A stretch of DNA of 35,720 nucleotides from assembly GCF_011039085.1 (NCBI RefSeq), contig NZ_JAAKEI010000030.1, positions 1 through 35,720 on the forward strand. The letters are read 5' to 3'. The notes under the pieces were generated by a model, which saw only the letters and a list, made by a program, of their open reading frames with translations, made no database searches and was not told the DNA's origin. This document shows positions 30,466 to 35,720 of this stretch, piece after piece (the first letter of the stretch is position 1; each line of letters opens with the position of its first letter). Position numbers and translations under genes: made by a program. This DNA is from Desulfovibrio sp. ZJ369. GTDB taxonomy: Bacteria; Desulfobacterota; Desulfovibrionia; Desulfovibrionales; Desulfovibrionaceae.

Positions 30466-31407
30466 ATGTATAAGCATCATATAATGATAACTGGGGTTAG
30501 TGGAGATATAGGATATTCTTGTGTAAAAGCACTTTTTGAGGAACAATGTTACAAACTTTATGGAATAGATATGTCTCCACTCTGTCCTGTACGTCATCTT
30601 CTTGAAACCTTCAAAGTTGTTCCTCCAGTAGCATCTGCCGACTATCTAGAAATTATCTCATCTCTTATAAAAAAATATGATATAGAAGTCTTTTTACCAA
30701 CTTCAGAAGCTGAAATTCTCTTTATTGATAACAACAGAGAGTTTTTTTCTAAACTCAATTGTAAACTAGCAATTAATAATAAAGATATTGTAGAAAACTT
30801 TTCTAGCAAATATAAGACTGCTAGTTTTATTATCAGAAATGGCTTTAAAGCTCCTGAAACTTATCTACTCTCTAAATTCAAAATGCAATTACCATATCCT
30901 TTTATCGTGAAACCAGATTTTGGATGTGGTAGCAAATCAATATATCTCATTAAAAGTAATGAGGACTTTGAAGCTATCAACAAATCAGATACAGCATATA
31001 TAGTTCAGAGATACCTTCCTAATGAAAACGAAGAATACACTTCATCTGTTTTTTCTGATGGAAAAACAATAACAACAGTAACATTTCGTAGAAAGCTTAA
31101 AAATGGACTGTCATTTTTTGTAGAGCTCGTCAAATCTCCTTATATGGAAAACTTAGGGAAAAAGATTGCCCCTTTGGTAAATTTACATGGGTCTATAAAT
31201 ATACAATCTCGAAAATTAAATAATGAACATTTTATATTTGAAATAAATCCTCGTCTTTCAAGCACTGTTTTTTTCAGAAATATGATTGGGTTCAAAGATG
31301 CTCATTGGTGGATTCAGTCTTTATTAGGTGTTCAAGTTGACAATTTCGCTTTAACCAAACATCGCTTTATAGGATTGCGCTATTTTTCAGAAATTCAATT
31401 TGAATAA
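30466..31407 (+). CDS. ATP-grasp ligase-like protein
   Basis: A 313-residue protein with the ATP-grasp layout. The N-terminal Rossmann-type fold starts HHIMITGVSGDIGYSC and contains EVFLPTSEAE. A central ATP-binding region has PFIVKPDFGCGSKSIYLI, and IVQRYLPNENEEYTSSVF carries the acidic residues for adenine and Mg. The C-terminus has HFIFEINPRLSST (the Mg-binding E-x-N pair). Closest in architecture to CarB/PylC-type ligases. These join a carboxylate to an amine, so an amide on the amino sugar is a fair guess for this locus. AT-rich. A 65-base gap, the largest inside the cluster core, precedes pseI. Confidence 0.8.
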   Translation: MYKHHIMITGVSGDIGYSCVKALFEEQCYKLYGIDMSPLCPVRHLLETFKVVPPVASADYLEIISSLIKKYDIEVFLPTSEAEILFIDNNREFFSKLNCKLAINNKDIVENFSSKYKTASFIIRNGFKAPETYLLSKFKMQLPYPFIVKPDFGCGSKSIYLIKSNEDFEAINKSDTAYIVQRYLPNENEEYTSSVFSDGKTITTVTFRRKLKNGLSFFVELVKSPYMENLGKKIAPLVNLHGSINIQSRKLNNEHFIFEINPRLSSTVFFRNMIGFKDAHWWIQSLLGVQVDNFALTKHRFIGLRYFSEIQFE

Positions 31408-31472
31408 TATTAAAATTTTATTCAACATGTAGCTAGAAGCAGTTTCCCGCACTGACTATATCACAGGATAGT

Positions 31473-32507
31473 ATGATAAAATTTATCAATACAAACAAAG
31501 TCTATATCATTGCCGAAGTTTCCGCCAACCACAATGGCAGTATCGAGCGCGCTGAGGCCATTATTCGCGCCGCTGCCGAGGCTGGAGCCGATGCCGTCAA
31601 GTTGCAGACCTATACGGCGGATACCATGACCATCCCCTGCGACAATGAATACTTTCGTATCAAGGGAACGCTGTGGGAAGGCAAAACTCTGTACGACCTC
31701 TATCAGGAGGCCCACACGCCGTGGGAATGGCAGCCGCGCCTCAAGGCTCTGGCCAATGACTTGGGCATGGACTGCTTTTCCACCCCTTTTGATGCCACCG
31801 CCGTGGATTTTTTGGAAAAAATGAACGTCCCCTGCCATAAGGTGGCGTCTTTTGAAGTGGTGGATATTCCGCTGCTCAAAAAAATTGCTTCCACAGGCAA
31901 GCCGGTCATCATGTCTACCGGTATGGCCAGTCTGGCGGAAATAGACGAAGCTGTGACGACTCTGCGCGAACACGGAACCTCCGAGCTTGCCCTGCTCAAG
32001 TGCACAAGCGCCTATCCCGCGCCGCCTGAAGAAGCCAATTTGCGCACCATTCCCCATCTGGCGCAGGCCTTCAACTGTGTGGCCGGCCTTTCAGACCATA
32101 CGCTGGGCAGTGCCGTGGCTGTGGGCGCTGTGGCCGTAGGCGCGCGCATCATCGAAAAGCATTTTACCCTTGCCCGCGCCGATGGTGGTCCGGACAGCGC
32201 CTTCAGCATGGAGCCGCACGAATTCAAGCAGATGGTGCAGGATATCCGCACGGTGGAAAAGGCCCTGGGAACCGTCTGCTACGACTTGACGCCCAAGCAG
32301 AAAGAAAGCAAGGTATTCCGGCGTTCGCTGTTCGTCGTCAAAGACATGAAGGCAGGTGAAGTTTTCACGGAAGAGAATGTGCGCAGCATTCGGCCGGGGT
32401 ATGGACTCCATCCAAGATATTTAAAAATTCTGTTTGGCAAAAAAAGTTCTTTCCCTATTAAAAAAGGGACTCCGCTTCGCTATAACAACCTTATTTTAGA
32501 TGGATAA
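31473..32507 (+). CDS. pseI: Pseudaminic acid synthase
   Basis: Condenses the free 6-deoxy diacetamido-altrose with phosphoenolpyruvate to give pseudaminic acid. 344 residues. NeuB-family TIM barrel: IIAEVSANHNGSIERA, AVKLQTYTADTMTI, FSTPFDATAVDFLE, KVASFEVVDIPLL, GLSDHTLG, IIEKHFTLARADGGPDSAFS. It ends with a C-terminal SAF/antifreeze-like domain (RSLFVVKDMKAGEVFTEENV). The sequence class (TYTADTMTI, EVVDIPLL) is that of PseI and not NeuB or LegI. Start: AGGAT before ATG. GC-rich until ~32400, then AT-rich, so like pseG it is an older module edge. The last 8 bases overlap the following transferase gene. Confidence 0.94.
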   Translation: MIKFINTNKVYIIAEVSANHNGSIERAEAIIRAAAEAGADAVKLQTYTADTMTIPCDNEYFRIKGTLWEGKTLYDLYQEAHTPWEWQPRLKALANDLGMDCFSTPFDATAVDFLEKMNVPCHKVASFEVVDIPLLKKIASTGKPVIMSTGMASLAEIDEAVTTLREHGTSELALLKCTSAYPAPPEEANLRTIPHLAQAFNCVAGLSDHTLGSAVAVGAVAVGARIIEKHFTLARADGGPDSAFSMEPHEFKQMVQDIRTVEKALGTVCYDLTPKQKESKVFRRSLFVVKDMKAGEVFTEENVRSIRPGYGLHPRYLKILFGKKSSFPIKKGTPLRYNNLILDG

Positions 32508-33909
32508 AATCCTTATGAAAAAAGCCCTTACATTAATACATGAAATCGAATCGGATGAATATATTTTTCAGATCAAATCTCCATCAGGCTATATGCTCTG
32601 GCCTCTTGTTAGAAATGGAATCTATGAAATCATAGACGACATAGAGAAATTTAATAAATACAAAAAAAAGACATCTCTAAAAATGTTTCTGAAAAATTTA
32701 AAAAATATCTTCACTATATTCAACTTTCCTAAAGAAACATATCCTATAGTTTTTCATCAACACATCGTTTACCTGGATAAGTTTGATAATGATTTTGTCG
32801 ATCCAATCTTTGGAATTGCAAGCAGATATTCATCAAATTCGATATCTCTTTACGACAGTTCCTTTGCAAAGCTACCTAGCAGCGTACCTTATAAATATTA
32901 TGATATGAATTTTATTCTGCGTGTACTAAATTTTTGTTCTAAATTCTCAAATTCAAAAAAACACCGACTTGCTGCAGAAAAAATGATTAATTTTATTGAA
33001 CATAAATACCATTTAATGACCAATAGCTATCTCTCCCAAAAACAACGAGAATCTATTTACAGCGTAATTTTAGAATGGTCAAAAAAGTCAATCTTATATG
33101 GCTTTTTTTATTCATTTCTATGGAAAAAATTAAAGCCTAAAATAATATTTTACACATCAGGATTTTATGGAATAGACAGCATTAGCGTTTATATTGCAAA
33201 AAAATTAAATATCCATACAGTGGAAGTTCAACACGGAATAATTTATTCTAATCATTTTGCATACAACTTCAGTAGATTTGCATCTAAACATAAGGAGTTT
33301 CAGAAATACTACCAAAATACAATTTTTCTCTTTGGAGCATGGTTCAAAAATAAAACAAATTGCGCTTCTCAAAAATATATTTCTGGTCATCCTTACCATT
33401 CATTATGCGTAGAATATTATAAAAATAAAAATTCAACAAACAAACACATACTTTTTTTACCCACAGGAGGAACTTTTCTTGAGTTTTATAAGCTTTCATT
33501 ATACACATCTGAAAAATATCCAAATGAAAAAATACTATTACGACCACATCCCACAAATAGGTTGCTTGCGGATAATGTATCAAGTAATAACAACAATAAA
33601 AACATAACGATTTCTTACTCCGAAAATTTATACGACGTTATATTAAAGTCAAAGTATGTAATAGGCGACATGTCCACAGCCCTGTTTGCTGCATATGCAT
33701 GTAAAGTACCTGTATTTTCTTTTAAAAATAAAATTGCAGAAAATTTTTTAGGCAATGAGAATCCGTTTCCTTCTTTTGCCTCGTTAGAAGAGCTTGATCA
33801 TCTATTAAAAAAAACATACACCTATGAACATGATTTTTATGCTGATAGTTGGGAGACTAGATATGACAATTTTATCAGCGCAGTAATAAAAAAAGAGAGT
33901 ATTAACTAA
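32500..33909 (+). CDS. GT-B type glycosyltransferase-like protein; candidate pseudaminyltransferase
   Basis: A 469-residue AT-rich protein without membrane segments. I recognise no exact family, but three regions resemble GT-B capsule and sialic-acid transferases and CDP-glycerol transferases: VEVQHGIIYSNHF near residue 240, ILLRPHPTNR near 345 (an 'HP' motif), and GDMSTALFAAYACKVPVF near 388 (Ser/Thr-rich motif). In sialyltransferases the HP and S/T motifs bind CMP-sugar. The gene directly follows pseI, overlapping its stop. So a CMP-pseudaminic acid donor is a reasonable guess, not shown by the sequence. Start at 32500 or ATG 32515; the first overlaps the pseI stop, as coupling would need. 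Confidence 0.6.
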   Translation: MDKILMKKALTLIHEIESDEYIFQIKSPSGYMLWPLVRNGIYEIIDDIEKFNKYKKKTSLKMFLKNLKNIFTIFNFPKETYPIVFHQHIVYLDKFDNDFVDPIFGIASRYSSNSISLYDSSFAKLPSSVPYKYYDMNFILRVLNFCSKFSNSKKHRLAAEKMINFIEHKYHLMTNSYLSQKQRESIYSVILEWSKKSILYGFFYSFLWKKLKPKIIFYTSGFYGIDSISVYIAKKLNIHTVEVQHGIIYSNHFAYNFSRFASKHKEFQKYYQNTIFLFGAWFKNKTNCASQKYISGHPYHSLCVEYYKNKNSTNKHILFLPTGGTFLEFYKLSLYTSEKYPNEKILLRPHPTNRLLADNVSSNNNNKNITISYSENLYDVILKSKYVIGDMSTALFAAYACKVPVFSFKNKIAENFLGNENPFPSFASLEELDHLLKKTYTYEHDFYADSWETRYDNFISAVIKKESIN

Positions 33910-34002
33910 ATAAGGTTTTACTATCATCCAGGGTCCCATTCACATGAAACCTGGCAAAAAGAGCCATTACCTGAAGACTGGTCAAAATACCACCCCATAT
34001 GA
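33910..34002 (+). pseudogene. Remnant 3' reading frame between the transferase and deacetylase-like genes
   Basis: Directly after the transferase TAA, the same frame stays open for 30 codons (FYYHPGSHSHETWQKEP, then LPEDWSKYHPI) to a TGA at 34000-34002. That TGA overlaps the next gene's ATG as ATGA. The residues look like real protein end and the overlap is typical of coupled genes. It is best read as the tail of a lost gene, left when the transferase was swapped in. No start is visible. Confidence 0.4.
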
Positions 34003-35309
34003 TTACGATTACTACTCCTGGAAAGTATTTCCTCTCTGAGTACAAATACATAATCGACTGTATATTTTCACAATGGTTATTGGCGGACTACAGAATAGTC
34101 GTAGGCTATTCTGGGGAATGGTCTTTTTCGCAAGAAGGACACCAGGTAACTTTACCTAATATTTTTTTCCCTGAACATAAACCTGAAGAGTTTTTCCAAG
34201 GCAAGTGTCTGCAGCAGAATTTAAAAGCTCACTATATTGACGGTAGTGATTTACCATTCCCTTTTGCCTTACCTGATGCTCGTGACCTCTCATCGGTCGA
34301 CATCTTAGGTACAGCTTTTTTCTTTCTTACATGCTACGAGGATACATATTCATCAAGGCATACAGAATTTAACGGTACCCTTTCACCATCGGATGCCTTT
34401 CTCTTTCAAAACGATATCATCCACCGACCCGTTGTCGATGAAATGCTTATCCTCTTCCACAACTATCTGAAAAAACAAAATATCAATATAGATATACAGC
34501 ATTTTCCATATACGTTACGGTACAGCTGTGATATCGATATACCGACATTCTGCTATGGAAGAAATCCTGCTATTACCCTCAAGTATATTGCTTCATCCAT
34601 ACTAAAGCATCGCTCTCTGAACAGACTAGCGACTATATTGAAGTCGTATTTTTCTATCAATGAAGATTTATTCTTTACCTTTCCCTGGATTATCAAAGAG
34701 CTTGAAAAGTATGATCTATGCGGTTGTTTTAATCTAAAAGGGGGAGTGACAAACAACAAATTTGACAAATATTATGATTTACATTCAACGTGGCTGAAAG
34801 ACCTGCTACGGCTACTTAGCACACAAGGGCATGAACTTGGCTTTCATCCCAGCTACGAAACGCCTGAGAATCCTTCTGCTTTTTTCCAAGAATTCAAATC
34901 TGTCCAAGAAGTCTCTCCTGTACCCATCCGAGGAGGGAGGCAACACTACCTGCGTTTTTTGGGTAGTTCAACCTGGAAGATGTGGGACGATGCAGGACTT
35001 GAATACGACTCAACAGTGGGCTTTAATAGAGTATCTGGATTTCGAACCGGAACAGCCCGAGAATATCCCGTCTTTGATCTGAATAAGCGCGATCAACTTA
35101 ATCTGAAAGAACGTCCACTGATCATTATGGATTGTACGTTACTTGAATACGGACATAATACAATAGATGAGGCGTTTAATATTGCCTATCAACTTTCCCA
35201 ACATGTTCGCCGCCATGGAGGGAATATGACTCTGCTCTGGCATAACAGCTATCTCGAAACGCCAGGCAAACGGGAACTTTTCTCTCAACTGCTCAAATAT
35301 TTATCGTGA
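33999..35309 (+). CDS. Polysaccharide deacetylase-like family protein
   Basis: A 436-residue AT-rich protein of the kind found in surface-polysaccharide loci. The N-terminal ~140 residues are a distinct domain (SSVDILGTAFFFLTCYED); the C-terminal half has the NodB-like layout. Candidate metal ligands are the Asp residues in RYSCDIDIPTF and His in HELGFHPSYET, then RGGRQHYLRF and a late TLLWHNSYLETPG. Whether it removes an acetyl group from a glycan or is a non-catalytic homologue cannot be said. Its last 25 bases overlap, tail to tail, the truncated methyltransferase on the other strand. Confidence 0.68.
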   Translation: MITITTPGKYFLSEYKYIIDCIFSQWLLADYRIVVGYSGEWSFSQEGHQVTLPNIFFPEHKPEEFFQGKCLQQNLKAHYIDGSDLPFPFALPDARDLSSVDILGTAFFFLTCYEDTYSSRHTEFNGTLSPSDAFLFQNDIIHRPVVDEMLILFHNYLKKQNINIDIQHFPYTLRYSCDIDIPTFCYGRNPAITLKYIASSILKHRSLNRLATILKSYFSINEDLFFTFPWIIKELEKYDLCGCFNLKGGVTNNKFDKYYDLHSTWLKDLLRLLSTQGHELGFHPSYETPENPSAFFQEFKSVQEVSPVPIRGGRQHYLRFLGSSTWKMWDDAGLEYDSTVGFNRVSGFRTGTAREYPVFDLNKRDQLNLKERPLIIMDCTLLEYGHNTIDEAFNIAYQLSQHVRRHGGNMTLLWHNSYLETPGKRELFSQLLKYLS

Positions 35310-35597
35310 TTACGCCTTCCCTCATAAATATAAATTTTTATCCCACGAGGAATAGACAGTTCATCCTTAAGATAAAAGATACCACTTTTTCGCACAATAT
35401 CATCACAGACAGGATTATAGTATATTATTGTGTATACCTTGTTCTCTAACATCTGACAAGTGATTGCCGTCATAACATCTTTCATTATTTCTCTTCCAAA
35501 TGGATTAAAAAAGTATATAACATCGTAGTCCCCATAGTTTAAAAAATCCCTTGCATCAATATTAAACACAGAAATATTATCCTTATTTATTTTTCTA
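35285..35597 (-). pseudogene. Methyltransferase-like gene truncated by IS insertion
   Basis: On the minus strand the frame from the IS junction reads KINKDNISVFNIDARDF, then DYDVIYFFNPF, IIYYNPVCDD and GIKIYIYE. These resemble the second half of a class I SAM methyltransferase (the strand DVIYFFNPF is typical). The frame stays open right up to the TA at 35596-35597 where the IS begins, so the 5' half is cut off or moved to the other side. A GTG at 35569 would give 94 residues but no SAM-binding motif. Probably inactive. Its 3' end overlaps the deacetylase-like gene by 25 bases. Confidence 0.65.
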
Positions 35598-35720
35598 GAG
35601 CAATTTGACTTTTATTTTATTTAGAAATCGTTTAGATTGCAGAGATGAAATTTGCATCTGAAGAAATCCGAACCAAGGCTGTTCATGCGTATCTTGATGG
35701 AAAAGCAACAGCCAGGCAAT
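35598..35720 (+). mobile_element. IS630-type insertion sequence, left end
   Basis: The IS starts GAGCAATTTGACTTTT after a TA (35596-35597). The inverted repeat pairs with the right end at 109-124. Transposase coding begins at 35645. The inside of the element is beyond the window. Confidence 0.65.
35645..35720 (+). CDS. IS630-family transposase, N-terminal start (partial)
   Basis: The first 25 codons (MKFASEEIRTKAVHAYLDGK...) match the start of IS630 transposases: a short helix followed by a helix-turn-helix beginning 'A-V-x-A-Y-x-x-G-K'. A purine-rich GCAGAG precedes the ATG. The frame is cut by the window end. It has the same direction as the transposase tail at 1-111; the two could be halves of identical elements or parts of one sequence in an assembly. 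Confidence 0.7.
   Translation, partial: MKFASEEIRTKAVHAYLDGKATARQ

Noticed and set aside
23511..32507. A legionaminic or sialic acid locus
   Set aside because: PseB-type inverting dehydratase, PseC, PseG and PseI sequence signatures fit pseudaminic acid; no LegI/NeuB- or NeuC-type genes were seen.

Overview
The window looks like chromosome of a GC-rich, flagellated Gram-negative bacterium, most like the Desulfovibrionaceae. This rests on gene content and codon use only (CheV and FliR, AlgI-type acyltransferase operon, ZraSR with sigma-54, GC-rich backbone); no rRNA or other phylogenetic marker was compared.

Left edge (1-1350): the 3' end of an IS630-type transposase, then a dispersed repeat into which that IS appears to have inserted. 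Next come two unrecognised, translationally coupled minus-strand genes and a 3' fragment of tRNA-Leu(TAA) with no 5' half. That fragment reads as the right attachment scar of an integrated element lying to the left. Housekeeping backbone follows (1451-7546): nth, cheV, fliR, gltX(-), argB and an HD-domain nucleotidase(-).

A metal/envelope-stress unit spans 7871-12831: sigma-54 activator zraR(-), kinase zraS(-) and two divergent periplasmic ZraP/Spy-like proteins. zraP has a full-match -24/-12 promoter and an upstream inverted repeat at enhancer distance. A radical SAM gene(-) and an IHF/HU gene follow. An acyl-transfer operon (14942-19370) holds an MBOAT O-acyltransferase, an AlgJ/DltD-like SGNH protein and a Sel1-repeat protein.

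The right half (19552-35600) is a surface-glycan island. It opens with a decayed DotA/TraY-like fragment running in frame into a nucleotide-sugar dehydrogenase. It continues with an ABC flippase carrying an internal G8 tract and a pseudaminic acid pathway (pseB, pseC, methylase, pseA-like, pseF, pseG, pseI). Embedded in it is an unusual three-gene module (SDR, metallophosphoesterase, ATP-grasp ligase). A GT-B transferase, a deacetylase-like protein and a methyltransferase truncated by a second IS630-type element follow. No pseH is visible. Genes alternate sharply between GC-rich and AT-rich, so the island is a mosaic.

Throughout the backbone runs a family of TA-flanked palindromic repeats (TA-GAGC...GCTC-TA) whose ends match the IS630 ends. 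Five genes take their TAG stop from the repeat's own first bases. Two longer copies share hairpin architecture with different stem sequences.
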